A stretch of DNA of 64,000 nucleotides from Maricaulis sp963975345 (GCF_963975345.1 NZ_CAXBGE010000011.1:1-64000); one strand, 5' to 3'. Positions 54,131 to 63,298 are shown, counted from the first letter of the stretch. Translations and numbers: made by a program. Notes: a model not told the origin generated them from the sequence alone.

Positions 54131-54916
54131 CTATTCGTCGTTGGCGGGCAGGCGGATCTCGTACAGCGCAGGCCATAACTTGCCGGTGACATAGATCTGA
54201 CCGGTCTCGCTATTCCAGGCAATGCCGTTGGCGACCGCATCGCGCGGGTCATCAAGATTGGCGGGTATCAATGCCGTCAAATCGATCAGGCCGGTCACGT
54301 TGCCGGTTTGCGGATCGATCCGGACAATGGTGCTCGTCTGCCAGATATTGGCCCAGATCTCGCCATCTACCCATTCCAGCTCATTGATTCGCCGCACCGG
54401 ACGGCCATTGATCGTGACGTCGAGCGTGTCGGTCTGCTCGCGCGTTTCCGGGTTGAGAAAGCGCAATTGCGGCGAGCCGTCGCTGAGGATCAGGCGAGTG
54501 CCATCGGTGGTCAGTCCCCAGCCTTCACCGGGATAGGTGAATTGGTCGAGTAATTCGAACGTACTGGCATCAAACACGAACCCGGTTTCTGAAACCCAGC
54601 TGAGCATGAATATCCTGTCGCCGATCCTCGTGCTGCCTTCGCCAAAAATGGGCGGGTTTATATTGACCTGTTGCAGCACGCCGCCGGTCTCCAGATCGAC
54701 ACGCCGCAGGTTTGAGTCGCCAACCTGACCTGTGCTTTCGAACAGGGCGCCGTCATGGATGAACAGGCCTTGTGTGAAAGCCGCCGCGTCATGGGGATAG
54801 GTGGCGACGATCTCCGGCTGTTGCAGTTGCGGCGAGGCCGACTGGGCGCAAGCGATCAGCGGTGTGGACAGCCAGGCCAACAGGGCGAGTGGGAGGAGAG
54901 GTTTCAAGTGTCGCAA
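54131..54916 (-). CDS. Glutaminyl-peptide cyclotransferase (bacterial type)
   Basis: The product is a single beta-propeller enzyme: ATYPHDAAAFTQGLFIHDGALFESTG, STRIGDRIFMLSW, INELEWVDGEIWANIWQT and NGIAWNSETGQIYVTGKLWPALYEI. It forms N-terminal pyroglutamate from glutamine. The start is uncertain: TTG 54916 gives a normal signal peptide (MRHLKPLLPLALLAWLSTPL), while GTG 54982 would run into panC and give a long N-region. Confidence 0.84.
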   Translation of the reverse strand: MRHLKPLLPLALLAWLSTPLIACAQSASPQLQQPEIVATYPHDAAAFTQGLFIHDGALFESTGQVGDSNLRRVDLETGGVLQQVNINPPIFGEGSTRIGDRIFMLSWVSETGFVFDASTFELLDQFTYPGEGWGLTTDGTRLILSDGSPQLRFLNPETREQTDTLDVTINGRPVRRINELEWVDGEIWANIWQTSTIVRIDPQTGNVTGLIDLTALIPANLDDPRDAVANGIAWNSETGQIYVTGKLWPALYEIRLPANDE

Positions 54917-54962
54917 TATCCAGATCGTGTAACCGAGGTTCAGCTTAGCGCCAATTCGGGCG

Positions 54963-55826
54963 TCAGGAAGGCAGGGCTGCACAATTGTCGATCAGCCGCG
55001 TCGTGCCGAGCCGGATGGCGGCCAGCACCCGCGCCGAGGCTCGCAGCCTGCCTGGCGGCAGCGGCGCGAGGGTGTCGGCACAGCGTGCCTCGATATAATC
55101 GACCTCATCGAAGCCGGTTTGGCATGCGTTCAGCGCCGTCAATCGAGCCGTTTCGATCGATTGGCCCGCTTGCAAATCGGCGGCGAATTGCTTGAGGATC
55201 ACATTGAGATGGCCAGCCTTCTGGCGCTCTGGCGGCGTCAGATAGGCATTGCGCGAAGACAGGGCGAGCCCGTCGGCTTCGCGCACGGTCTCGCCAGCGA
55301 TGATGTTGACCCCGAGATCGAGATCACGTGCCAGCTGCCGGATCACCAGCAATTGCTGATAATCCTTCTCGCCGAACACCGCGACATCAGGGCGAACCTG
55401 GTTGAGCAATTTGGCAACGACTGTGGCGACGCCGTTGAAAAAATGTGGCCGCGTCACACTCTCCAGCCCCTCGGCCGGGCCGGTCATCGAGATCGAGGTG
55501 GCAAAGCCGTCCGGGTAGATGGCCTCGTTGGTGGGCAGATAGATCAGGTCGCAGCGCGCTTCGGTCAGCTTCTGCGAGTCTTCGATCACCGTGCGCGGAT
55601 AGGCCTCGAAATCCTCGCCGGGTGCGAATTGGGCCGGGTTGACGAAAATGCTCGCCACGACCCGGTCGCACTGCGCCTTGGCAAGCTGGACCAGGGCGAG
55701 ATGGCCCTTGTGCAGGGCGCCCATCGTCGGCACGAAGCCGACGCTCAGTCTTTCCTCACGCCAGCCGCGGATGCGGGTGCGCAGGGCCGAGACCGTTGTG
55801 GCATGGGGGATTTGCAGATTGAGCAT
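54963..55826 (-). CDS. panC: Pantothenate synthetase
   Basis: The 287-residue product has GFVPTMGALHKGHLALV (HIGH-type site), NPAQFAPGEDFEAYPR, VFGEKDYQQLLVIRQL and LSSRNAYLT. It joins pantoate and beta-alanine with ATP. I start at MLNLQIPHATTV; the frame extends upstream without family similarity. The glutaminyl cyclase gene follows on the same strand. Confidence 0.95.
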   Translation of the reverse strand: MLNLQIPHATTVSALRTRIRGWREERLSVGFVPTMGALHKGHLALVQLAKAQCDRVVASIFVNPAQFAPGEDFEAYPRTVIEDSQKLTEARCDLIYLPTNEAIYPDGFATSISMTGPAEGLESVTRPHFFNGVATVVAKLLNQVRPDVAVFGEKDYQQLLVIRQLARDLDLGVNIIAGETVREADGLALSSRNAYLTPPERQKAGHLNVILKQFAADLQAGQSIETARLTALNACQTGFDEVDYIEARCADTLAPLPPGRLRASARVLAAIRLGTTRLIDNCAALPS

Positions 55827-55911
55827 GGGGGCACCGGGAAACTGTCGGCCATCGGCATAATCATAAGCGATGAGGGAGGCAAGCGGTGCGACTCGGTCTA
55901 GACGGATTGCC

Positions 55912-56517
55912 ATGAAAAATTTGGCTCTTCTCTTCGCCAGCGCGACACTCCTGTCTGGATTGGCCGGCTGCGCTACGACGACCGATGTGCCGGAAGCGGC
56001 GATTGTGCCACCGATCGCACAAACCCAGGATGCCCGCATCGCCGACATCACGGCGCGGGAACTGGATCGCCGGGCCCGTTATGAGCCGGAAAGCCTGGCT
56101 GCGGTCGCGCCGCAATTGCGCGCCCTGGCACTGGCGTTGGCCGGACCCGCGGCTGCAGACGAGAACGCATCCGCTGCGCCGGAGCCGCTGGCGGCCGCGC
56201 CCGAGGACATGCTGACAGCGCCGAGCCTGCTGCACGGTATCCATCTCGCATCCTACCGGACCCTGGCGCACACCAGTGCCGGCTGGGATGAATTGCGGGC
56301 CCGCTTCCCCGAGCAACTCGCCGGCCGCGAAGCGCGTGTTGAAGCGGTGACGATACCGGATCGCGGCGATTTTCTGCGTTTGGAGGCGGGGCCTTATGAT
56401 AGCCTGGCGGCAGCGCGTGCGGCCTGTGTTGTTATCGAGCAGGCCGGCGAATACTGCCTTCCGGTAGACTTTTCCGGTCGCCCACTGGTCGATCTCGATC
56501 CGGGCATGGCACACTGA
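55912..56517 (+). CDS. Lipoprotein with SPOR-like C-terminal domain
   Basis: The 201-residue product has a lipobox in LLSGLAGCATTT (Cys near residue 20) and an Ala-rich middle. Its C-terminal 80 residues resemble SPOR: IHLASYRTLAHTSAGWDELRARFPE, then FLRLEAGPYDSLAAARAACVVIEQAGEYC. SPOR domains bind septal peptidoglycan. It is just upstream of mipZ and divergent from panC. A GTG/ATG further up at 55870 is less likely. Confidence 0.76.
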   Translation: MKNLALLFASATLLSGLAGCATTTDVPEAAIVPPIAQTQDARIADITARELDRRARYEPESLAAVAPQLRALALALAGPAAADENASAAPEPLAAAPEDMLTAPSLLHGIHLASYRTLAHTSAGWDELRARFPEQLAGREARVEAVTIPDRGDFLRLEAGPYDSLAAARAACVVIEQAGEYCLPVDFSGRPLVDLDPGMAH

Positions 56518-56577
56518 CAGTATCGCCTGCTTGATTTTGTGTCGCGCTGCGGGCGCGCGGACTAGGCTGCCGGAACG

Positions 56578-57465
56578 ATGACCACACACTCTGCATTCAA
56601 ACTCCCCTCGAGGCCGATTGGCCGCGTCCGCGACGGCGCCCGCGAAGCGCATCTGATTGTCGTTGGCAATGAGAAGGGCGGCGCTGGTAAGTCGACTGTC
56701 GCGATGCATCTGGCCGTCGCTCTGATGCGGATGGGCAAACGCGTGGGTGCGGTCGATCTCGATCTGCGGCAGCGCACGTTCACACGCTATCTCGGCAACC
56801 GGACCATCTGGTGCGAAAAGCACGGCGTCGAGCTGCCGCGCGCCGCCGAGATCGCCTTGGCACCCAGCGCCCAGCGCGATCTTGATATCGCCGAGATGGA
56901 GGAAACCGAGCGCTTTTCCGACGCGCTGAGTGATCTCAAATCGCGCACCGAATTCATCGTCATCGACGCGCCCGGCGCCGATACGCTGTATTCGCGTCTC
57001 GCGCATTCAGCCGCCGACACCATCGTCACGCCGGTCAATGACAGCTTCGTCGATTTCGACCTGCTCGCCGAGATCGACCCGGACACTTTCCAGGTCGGAC
57101 GGCCCAGCGTTTACAGCGAGATGGTCTGGGAGTGCCGCAAGCGCAAGGCAGCGCTGGAGAAGCGCTCGATCGACTGGGTGGTGATGCGCAATCGCGTCTC
57201 CATGCTCGACGCCCGCAACAAGCGGCGCGTCGGCGAGGGGTTGAAAATGCTGTCGCAGCGGATCGGTTTCCGTCTGGCGCCCGGCTTTGCCGAGCGGGTG
57301 ATCTATCGTGAGCTGTTTCCGCTGGGGCTGACCCTGCTCGATCTGACCGAGAGCGGCTCGACTATCCCCTTCACGATGAGCCATGTCGCGGCCCGGCAGG
57401 AATTGCGTGACCTGTTGATTGTGCTCAAGCTTTCGGGGCTGCAAGGGCAGCCCATCCCGTTCTGA
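56578..57465 (+). CDS. mipZ: MipZ division-site ParA-family ATPase
   Basis: The 295-residue product has the deviant Walker A KGGAGKST (33-40), the VDLDLRQRTFTRYLGNR segment, NDSFVDFDLL, SVYSEMVWECRKRKA, MDWVV-type VVMRNRVSMLDARNKRR and VIYRELFPLGLTLLDL. These match Caulobacter MipZ closely in order. MipZ binds ParB at the pole and makes a gradient that blocks FtsZ away from mid-cell. It has about 24 more N-terminal residues than the Caulobacter protein. Confidence 0.93.
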   Translation: MTTHSAFKLPSRPIGRVRDGAREAHLIVVGNEKGGAGKSTVAMHLAVALMRMGKRVGAVDLDLRQRTFTRYLGNRTIWCEKHGVELPRAAEIALAPSAQRDLDIAEMEETERFSDALSDLKSRTEFIVIDAPGADTLYSRLAHSAADTIVTPVNDSFVDFDLLAEIDPDTFQVGRPSVYSEMVWECRKRKAALEKRSIDWVVMRNRVSMLDARNKRRVGEGLKMLSQRIGFRLAPGFAERVIYRELFPLGLTLLDLTESGSTIPFTMSHVAARQELRDLLIVLKLSGLQGQPIPF

Positions 57466-57466
57466 T

Positions 57467-57919
57467 ATGGCGGGTTTTGCACTCGGCATCCTCGCCCTCG
57501 CCGGCTTTCTCGCAGTCGGCTGGTGGTTCTCGCGCCAGAAGACGGCACACGCCTCACGCATCGTGCGCATGCTGCTGGGCGGCGGTGCCCTGTTGGCCGG
57601 GGTAATGCTGGCCCTGCGCGGCGCCATGCCGCTGGGCATCCCGATCGGATTGTTCGGGCTGGGCATGTTGGGTATTGCGATCAATGCGCCCGGCCAAAAC
57701 GGCTCGCAACGTCCGGGTCCGCCACCAACGACCGGGGCGATGAGCTTGGCCGATGCCCGTGAAATTCTTGGTGTTTCGGCCGATGCGACGCGCGAGGAAA
57801 TTCGCCACGCCCATCGTCAATTGATGAAGAAGCTTCATCCCGACACCGGCGGCTCGGCCGGGCTCGCGCGCCAGGTCCAGGAAGCGCGCGACGTGTTGCT
57901 GGCTGCGCTTGACGACTGA
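57467..57919 (+). CDS. Membrane-anchored J-domain protein (TIM14-like)
   Basis: The 150-residue product has two N-terminal hydrophobic helices (about 3-20 and 34-62) and a C-terminal J domain (about 90-150, ADAREILGVSADATREEIRHAHRQLMKKLHPDTGG) with the HPD motif. Such proteins stimulate DnaK at the membrane. It starts 1 bp after mipZ, an arrangement like the one beside mipZ in Caulobacter. ATG 57467 is used. Confidence 0.88.
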   Translation: MAGFALGILALAGFLAVGWWFSRQKTAHASRIVRMLLGGGALLAGVMLALRGAMPLGIPIGLFGLGMLGIAINAPGQNGSQRPGPPPTTGAMSLADAREILGVSADATREEIRHAHRQLMKKLHPDTGGSAGLARQVQEARDVLLAALDD

Positions 57920-58001
57920 CTGGCTCGGGCCGGAAGCGCGCTTTATTGCCTGACGCACGAAAAAGTTGTATTCACACCCTCTGTCTTCGGAGGTTGGGGC
58001 G

Positions 58002-58244
58002 ATGAAACATTCGACCGACATGGCCGTCAGAGGCCGGTCTGTTGCACGCGATCTGTTCGGCAAGCGATCACGGGCGGACACAACGCCCGACGCCAACACG
58101 CAAACGCTGGCGCTCGATCTGCGGGAAATGAGTGAGCGGGCGTTTCGCGCCGGTCTGGGACGGTGCAGCAGCCTGATCGAAGTCGCGGCGCTGATGGTCG
58201 AGCTGGAAGGCTCGGCGTTGGATCAGGACGAATTCGACATCTGA
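58002..58244 (+). CDS. Small protein of unknown function downstream of the J-protein
   Basis: The 80-residue product starts MKHSTDMAVRGRSVARDLFG and has a helical C-terminal half ending VELEGSALDQDEFDI. GGAGG (57989-57993) lies 8 nt before ATG 58002, supporting it. I do not recognise the family. Its last 22 nt overlap the convergent dprA gene. Confidence 0.6.
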   Translation: MKHSTDMAVRGRSVARDLFGKRSRADTTPDANTQTLALDLREMSERAFRAGLGRCSSLIEVAALMVELEGSALDQDEFDI

Positions 58245-59413
58245 AGCAGCCCGCCCGGCAGGACATCAATTTTTCCCTCCATTTCCAGTTCCAACAGTAT
58301 CGCTCGAATCTGGCCGACGGGGATAGCGGCCTGGCGGGCCAATTCGTCAGCAGAGATCGGGGTGGGGGATAACAGCGCTTTGACCCGGTCCGCTGTAGCG
58401 GCTGGTGGCGTGGGTTCGACCTGTTCAAACTCGGCCTGTTCGAACTCGCTGGCATCGGGCTCAAGAGCGTCGAAATCGAAGGCATCGGCCTCATCCTTGA
58501 GGCCGCTGCCTGCAAGGCCGGGCCGGGGCGCTTCGGGTTGGATCGCTGGGGTGTTTTCCAATATCGCCAAAACATCTTCAACGCTTTCAATCAGATGCGC
58601 CCCGTCGCGCAGCAATTGATTGCCGCCCCTCGCACGCGGATCGAGCGGTGAACCGGGCACGGCCATCACGTCGCGGCCCTGTTCGGCGGCGAAGCGGGCG
58701 GTGATGAGCGAGCCGGATTTCAACGCCGCTTCAACCACTAACACTCCGAGCGACAGGCCGGAGATCAGCCGATTGCGGCGCGGAAAATCACGCGCCGTCG
58801 GCAGGGTGCCGAGCGGTACTTCGGAGACCAGCAACCCCTGCCTGGCGATGGCGTGGTGCAGCTCGTAATGCTCTGGTGGATATATGTAATCCAGACCGCC
58901 CGCGAGGACGGCGATGGTGCCGGTCTCCAGCGCTCCGGCATGGGCGGCGCCATCAATGCCGCGCGCCAGTCCGGAGACAATCACGACGCCGGCTGAGCCC
59001 AGACCATGGGCCAATTCGCGGCAAAAGCGCAGGCCGGCGGCCGAGGCATTGCGCGCTCCAACCATGGCACAGCAAGGCTGGGCGGCCAGTTCGAGCCGAC
59101 CTTTGACGAGGATAAGTGGCGGCGGTGCGGGGATACAGGCGAGGGTGTGGGGATAATCGACTTCGCAGCGGGCGAGAAGACGCACGCCGGCGCGGTCAAT
59201 GGCGTCGAGTTCGGCTTCGGCGGCACTGCGTGGAGGGATGTTGGGGCGGGACGATCCGCGTGTCCTGGCAAGGCCGGGCAGGGCGTCGATGGCGGCTTCG
59301 GCGCTGCCGAAACGGGCGAGCAATTTGGCAAAACCGACCGGGCCGATGCGCGGCGTTCTTGCCAGGCGCAACCAGTCACATCGCTCGCTATAACTGAGTT
59401 CTTCCGGCCTCAC
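58223..59413 (-). CDS. dprA: DNA-processing protein DprA
   Basis: The 396-residue product has the helix-hairpin-helix and Rossmann parts of DprA: LRLARTPRIGPVGFAKLL, VGARNASAAGLRFCRELA, SGLARGIDGAAHAGAL and PPRRNRLISG-type FPRRNRLISGLSLGVLVVEA. The last 80 residues hold a winged-helix domain. DprA loads RecA on ssDNA taken up in transformation. Its ATG overlaps the plsY stop by 3 nt. Confidence 0.93.
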   Translation of the reverse strand: MRPEELSYSERCDWLRLARTPRIGPVGFAKLLARFGSAEAAIDALPGLARTRGSSRPNIPPRSAAEAELDAIDRAGVRLLARCEVDYPHTLACIPAPPPLILVKGRLELAAQPCCAMVGARNASAAGLRFCRELAHGLGSAGVVIVSGLARGIDGAAHAGALETGTIAVLAGGLDYIYPPEHYELHHAIARQGLLVSEVPLGTLPTARDFPRRNRLISGLSLGVLVVEAALKSGSLITARFAAEQGRDVMAVPGSPLDPRARGGNQLLRDGAHLIESVEDVLAILENTPAIQPEAPRPGLAGSGLKDEADAFDFDALEPDASEFEQAEFEQVEPTPPAATADRVKALLSPTPISADELARQAAIPVGQIRAILLELEMEGKIDVLPGGLLQMSNSS

Positions 59414-60069
59414 TGGCCCTCCGAATCTGCCCCGCTTTCAGCTGTCGTTGAGTTACCGCTGGTCTTTCGCCCGACACGCGGTTCCTTGCCGTTCAGTATC
59501 CGTTCGATATTCGCCCGATGCAGCCAATAGATCAGCACGGCCAGAAGCCCGGTCATGATCGCGACATCGACGCGCCCGAGGACAAGTGCTGCGATCGGTG
59601 CCGCCAGTGCCGCGACGAGGGCGCCGAGCGAGGACATGCGGAAGATCGCAAACGTGATCAGCCAGGTGGCGATCACGGCCAGCCCGACCGGCCAGGCGAC
59701 GACCAGCACCGTGCCGACGAAAGTCGCCATGCCCTTGCCGCCCTTGAATTTGAGCCAGACCGGAAAGCAATGGCCGGCGAAAGCGGCGGCGCCAGCGACC
59801 AGGCCAGCTGTGGTGCCGAAATAATGCCCAAAGAGCGCCGCAGCGAATCCGGCCTTGCCGGCATCGAGCAGCAAGGTTGCCAGCGCCAGATCCTTGCGGC
59901 CGGTGCGCAACACATTGGTGGCGCCGATATTGCCCGAGCCGATGGCGCGGATATCGCCGAGCCCGGCCATTTTCGTGATCACCAGGCCGAACGGGATAGA
60001 GCCGAGCAGATAGCCGTCAAAGGCCGCAAAGATATAGAGGCCCGCATTCATGATCATCTCACCGGTCAT
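59410..60069 (-). CDS. plsY: Acyl-phosphate glycerol-3-phosphate acyltransferase
   Basis: The 219-residue membrane enzyme has the PlsY signatures YLLGSIPFGLVITK, GDIRAIGSGNIGATNVLRTG and KFKGGKGMATFVG. It makes lysophosphatidate from acyl-phosphate in the inner membrane. A Met six codons in (MNAGLYIF) is an alternative start. It overlaps dprA and follows pyrC-like by 6 bp, so a pyrB-pyrC'-plsY-dprA operon is likely. Confidence 0.93.
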   Translation of the reverse strand: MTGEMIMNAGLYIFAAFDGYLLGSIPFGLVITKMAGLGDIRAIGSGNIGATNVLRTGRKDLALATLLLDAGKAGFAAALFGHYFGTTAGLVAGAAAFAGHCFPVWLKFKGGKGMATFVGTVLVVAWPVGLAVIATWLITFAIFRMSSLGALVAALAAPIAALVLGRVDVAIMTGLLAVLIYWLHRANIERILNGKEPRVGRKTSGNSTTAESGADSEGQ

Positions 60070-60075
60070 ATCGCT

Positions 60076-61353
60076 TTACCCGTCATGGTTGTGCAACATT
60101 ACGCCAGCGACGAAGGTTTGCAAGACCCGGCCCTGGAAACGTCGTCCTGACCAGGCGCAATTGGCGCGCGGCGAGGCGAGGGCGTCGGCATCGACCACCC
60201 AGGGGATATCGCCATCGACCAGGATCAGATCGGCTGGAGCCCCGGCAGCGATGCGGCCCTGGGGCAGGCCAAGCAGGTCGGCGGGGCCGCTGGTCAAGAC
60301 GCGCAGGGCATCGATCAGCTCCAGCTGGTCGTCATGTACGAGGCCGAGCATGGCCCCGAGCAGGGTCTCGACGCTGAGGCTGCCGGCAATCGCCAGCGCG
60401 AAGGGCTCGCCCTTGTCGTCGAAGGGCGTGGGGCGGTGATCGGAGACGACGGCATTGATCTCGCCATTGATGACGGCTTCGATCAAGGCGCGGCGATCCA
60501 TTTCCGAACGCAGCGGCGGATCCATCCGGAAGGCACTATCGAGATCGCCGGCATCGGTCTCGTTGAGCGTCAAATGCGCGACGGCGACTGTCGCCGCGAT
60601 TTCGATATCTCGGCTGCGGACATGGCGCAGCGCGTCAAGCCCGGCCTCCGTTGAAAGTCGATCTATCAGCAATTTACCGCCGGAGAGTTCGGCCAAGCTG
60701 GCATCGCGCTCAATCGCGATGCGCTCGGAGATGGCGGGCTCGGAGGGCAGGCCCATCCGCGCCGACCAGTCGCTTTCCAGCGCCACCGTGCCGATGGACA
60801 GCTCGGCATCGGCGGGGCGCGAGGCGAGCCAGAAATCGAACTGGCTGGAATAGCTCAGCACGCGGCGCAATATGCGGCTGTCGCCGATCGGTCGGTCGCC
60901 ATTGCCAACCATCACCGCACCGCAGCGCGCCAGCAGCCCGATCTCGGCCATCTGCTCGCCCGCCAGACCGACCGTCGCCGCACCGGCAGCGAGGAAGCGC
61001 ACGCCGTGATCGCCGAAGGAGCGCACCAGCGATGCAAGACTGTCGGGGCTGTCATTGGGTATACGTGTATTGGGGGCCAGCATCAGTGTGCCGACACCGC
61101 CGCGCGCGGCACCGGCGGCGAGCGAGGCCAGGGTCTCGCCATCGGGGGTGAGGCCGGGCTCCTTGGCTGCACGCAGATCGATCAGCGCCGGGGCGAGGAT
61201 GCGGCCGCGTGCGTCAATGATCTCGTCGCAGGCATCGATATCGATATCCGGCCCGGCTTCGATGATGATGCCGTCCTCGACCACGACGCCGCCAGGCCCG
61301 TCATAATCACTGGCCGGATCGACCAAGCGCGCATTGATGATGGCAAACATCAT
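60076..61353 (-). CDS. Dihydroorotase homologue lacking the zinc site (PyrC'/PyrX-like)
   Basis: The 425-residue product is an amidohydrolase-fold protein of the dihydroorotase family (LSIGTVALESDW, SDHRPTPFDDKGEPFALA, ASPRANCAWSGRRFQG). The family's D-x-H-x-H-x-R metal motif is absent: DLRAAKE (59-65) replaces it, with Arg61, Ala63 and Glu65. It should therefore not catalyse the reaction. In Pseudomonas such PyrC' proteins form a structural partner for ATCase. It is coupled to pyrB by an ATGA-type overlap. Confidence 0.88.
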   Translation of the reverse strand: MMFAIINARLVDPASDYDGPGGVVVEDGIIIEAGPDIDIDACDEIIDARGRILAPALIDLRAAKEPGLTPDGETLASLAAGAARGGVGTLMLAPNTRIPNDSPDSLASLVRSFGDHGVRFLAAGAATVGLAGEQMAEIGLLARCGAVMVGNGDRPIGDSRILRRVLSYSSQFDFWLASRPADAELSIGTVALESDWSARMGLPSEPAISERIAIERDASLAELSGGKLLIDRLSTEAGLDALRHVRSRDIEIAATVAVAHLTLNETDAGDLDSAFRMDPPLRSEMDRRALIEAVINGEINAVVSDHRPTPFDDKGEPFALAIAGSLSVETLLGAMLGLVHDDQLELIDALRVLTSGPADLLGLPQGRIAAGAPADLILVDGDIPWVVDADALASPRANCAWSGRRFQGRVLQTFVAGVMLHNHDG

Positions 61354-62312
61354 GATCCATATCCCTTGCGGATATTGGTGCCGATCAGCTCCAGCATCGC
61401 CATCCGGATCGCAACGCCGCTTTCGACCTGGTCGAGGATGAGGCTGATCTCGGGGTCATCGGCGAGGCGGGTATGGATTTCGACGCCGCGATTCATCGGC
61501 CCCGGATGCAGGACCAGCACGTCGGGCGAGGCGACCTCAAGCCGTTCATGCGTCAGCCCGAACAGGTGGAAGAATTCACGTTCCGACGGCACGAAACCGC
61601 CGGTCATGCGCTCTTTTTGCTGCCGCAGCGCCATCACCGCATCACAGCCGATCAGGGCCTCGTCGAGATCATGGAACACCTCGACGCCCCATTGATCGAC
61701 ATCGGTCGGCAACAGGGTCGGCGGCGCACACAGGCGGATCTCTGCACCGAGAATATTCAAGAGGCCGATATTCGAGCGCGCGACGCGGGAATGCAGGATA
61801 TCGCCGACGATCAGGATCCGCCGTCCGCCAACCGAGCCCCAACGCTGGGCCAGGGTGAAGCTGTCGAGAAGGGCCTGGGTCGGGTGTTCATGCATGCCGT
61901 CGCCGGCATTGATCACCGACAGCCCGGTCGCCTCGGCGAGGAATTTCGGTGCCCCGGTCGCCGGATGGCGCACCACGAGAATATCCGGCCGCATCGCCGC
62001 CAAAGTCCGCGCCGTATCCGACAGGCTCTCGCCCTTCGAGGTCGAGGAGTGGGCCATCGCGAAATTGACGACATCGGCGCCCAGCCGCTTGCCCGCCATC
62101 TCGAAACTGCCTTGAGTCCGCGTCGACGCTTCGAAGAAGAGGTTGAGCACCGTCAGCCCACGCAGCTCGTCCGACGATTTGTCCGACGTCCGGTTGCGCT
62201 TGAGGAAGTGTTCGGCGCGCTCAAAAATGATCGCAATATCAACGGGGTTGAGGTCAGCCACCGAAAGCAGGTGACGGTGAGGAAAGTCGTAGGAAAATTC
62301 CGCGCGGCTCAT
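61350..62312 (-). CDS. pyrB: Aspartate carbamoyltransferase catalytic subunit
   Basis: The 320-residue product has the carbamoyl phosphate loop STRT (63-66), the MHEHPTQALLD motif and the HPGPMNRG closing block. It carries out the first committed step of pyrimidine synthesis. No PyrI regulatory subunit lies nearby. It leads the pyrB-pyrC' pair. Confidence 0.95.
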   Translation of the reverse strand: MSRAEFSYDFPHRHLLSVADLNPVDIAIIFERAEHFLKRNRTSDKSSDELRGLTVLNLFFEASTRTQGSFEMAGKRLGADVVNFAMAHSSTSKGESLSDTARTLAAMRPDILVVRHPATGAPKFLAEATGLSVINAGDGMHEHPTQALLDSFTLAQRWGSVGGRRILIVGDILHSRVARSNIGLLNILGAEIRLCAPPTLLPTDVDQWGVEVFHDLDEALIGCDAVMALRQQKERMTGGFVPSEREFFHLFGLTHERLEVASPDVLVLHPGPMNRGVEIHTRLADDPEISLILDQVESGVAIRMAMLELIGTNIRKGYGS

Positions 62313-62421
62313 CCCGCCTCCCGCTTAAAGCGACCCGTTGAAGGGGTCGGCGCGGTATAGGCGGCGGGGGGCGTGGTGGCAAGGGGGGAGGCGGGCCCTA
62401 TCCTAAATTCCCCCAACGCGT

Positions 62422-62551
62422 TGTCGTTCCGGCCGGACGCCCGGACTTTGTCCGGGCGCAGGGCCGGGACCTACCCACTATTCCAACTGGAGATTCGGGT
62501 AGGTCCCGGATCTGCGCCCCGCATTCGCGGGGCATCCGTCCGGGATGACAA
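62422..62551. repeat. Imperfect long inverted repeat with side hairpins
   Basis: Arms of about 54 nt (62422-62476, 62497-62551) run from GTCGTTCC to GGGATGAC. The left arm has the hairpin CCCGGACTTTGTCCGGG and the right arm GCCCCGCATTCGCGGGGC. The inner stem is GGGACCTACCC / GGGTAGGTCCC. The layout repeats that at 27171-27374. It fills most of the 272-bp gap between pyrB and the amidotransferase gene; no ORF is supported there. Confidence 0.8.
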
Positions 62552-62584
62552 GTTTTTGATTGTTGGGGAGAAAACGGAAGGGCC

Positions 62585-63298
62585 TCACCGCCCGCCCAGG
62601 CATGCCGCCAGCGCTTTCGCTACTGGCAGATCATCGAGCGGGCCGTCGATGCGGCGCACCAGGGCGGCGACTTCGTCGGCGCTGAGCGGGTTGCCGCGGT
62701 GCAGGCCGACCAGGGCGGTGGCGTAGTCGCGGTCGAATTCGGGGTGGGGCTGCAAGCTGATGGCAGCGCCATTGTCGTAGACCAGGCCGGCATGGGGGCA
62801 GCCGGGCGCGGCGAGGAAGGTGGTGGCGCAGGTGGGCGGTGAGATGACCTGGTCCTGATGGCTGGCGAGCAGGGCGATTGTCTCGGGCAAATCGTCGAAA
62901 CAGGCCGGGCGGTCGTCGGTGAAGCGATAGATCTGGCGGCCTAATTGCCAGCCATTGGGGGCGAGGCGGACATCGCCGCCGAGCGCATCGGCGAGGATCT
63001 GGTGACCGAAACAGACGGCGAGCATCGGCGTTTTGGCGGCATAGGCGGCGCGGATGAACTCGCGCAGCGGTTCGATCCAGACGGGGCTGTCATAGACGCC
63101 GTATTTCGACCCGGTGATGACGATGCCATCCAGCGTGGCCGGATCGGGGAAGGGATCGCCATCGAGCACCAGCACGGTCTGCCACTCGATATCGGCACCG
63201 GCTGCGGCGAACAGAGACTGGAATTGCGGCGGATAGCGTTCGAATTGGCTGCGCAGGCGCGAACTGGTTTCGTCGATCTGAATCAGGGTCAGGCGCAT
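62585..63298 (-). CDS. Class I glutamine amidotransferase-like protein
   Basis: The 237-residue product has the triad Cys96 (VCFGHQ), His185 and Glu187 (HPEF), and the GMP-synthase-like ITGSKYGVYDSPVWIEPL segment. It is a stand-alone GATase1 protein; relatives hydrolyse gamma-glutamyl compounds. The substrate is unknown. A 15-bp inverted repeat lies 29 bp upstream. Confidence 0.87.
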   Translation of the reverse strand: MRLTLIQIDETSSRLRSQFERYPPQFQSLFAAAGADIEWQTVLVLDGDPFPDPATLDGIVITGSKYGVYDSPVWIEPLREFIRAAYAAKTPMLAVCFGHQILADALGGDVRLAPNGWQLGRQIYRFTDDRPACFDDLPETIALLASHQDQVISPPTCATTFLAAPGCPHAGLVYDNGAAISLQPHPEFDRDYATALVGLHRGNPLSADEVAALVRRIDGPLDDLPVAKALAACLGGR

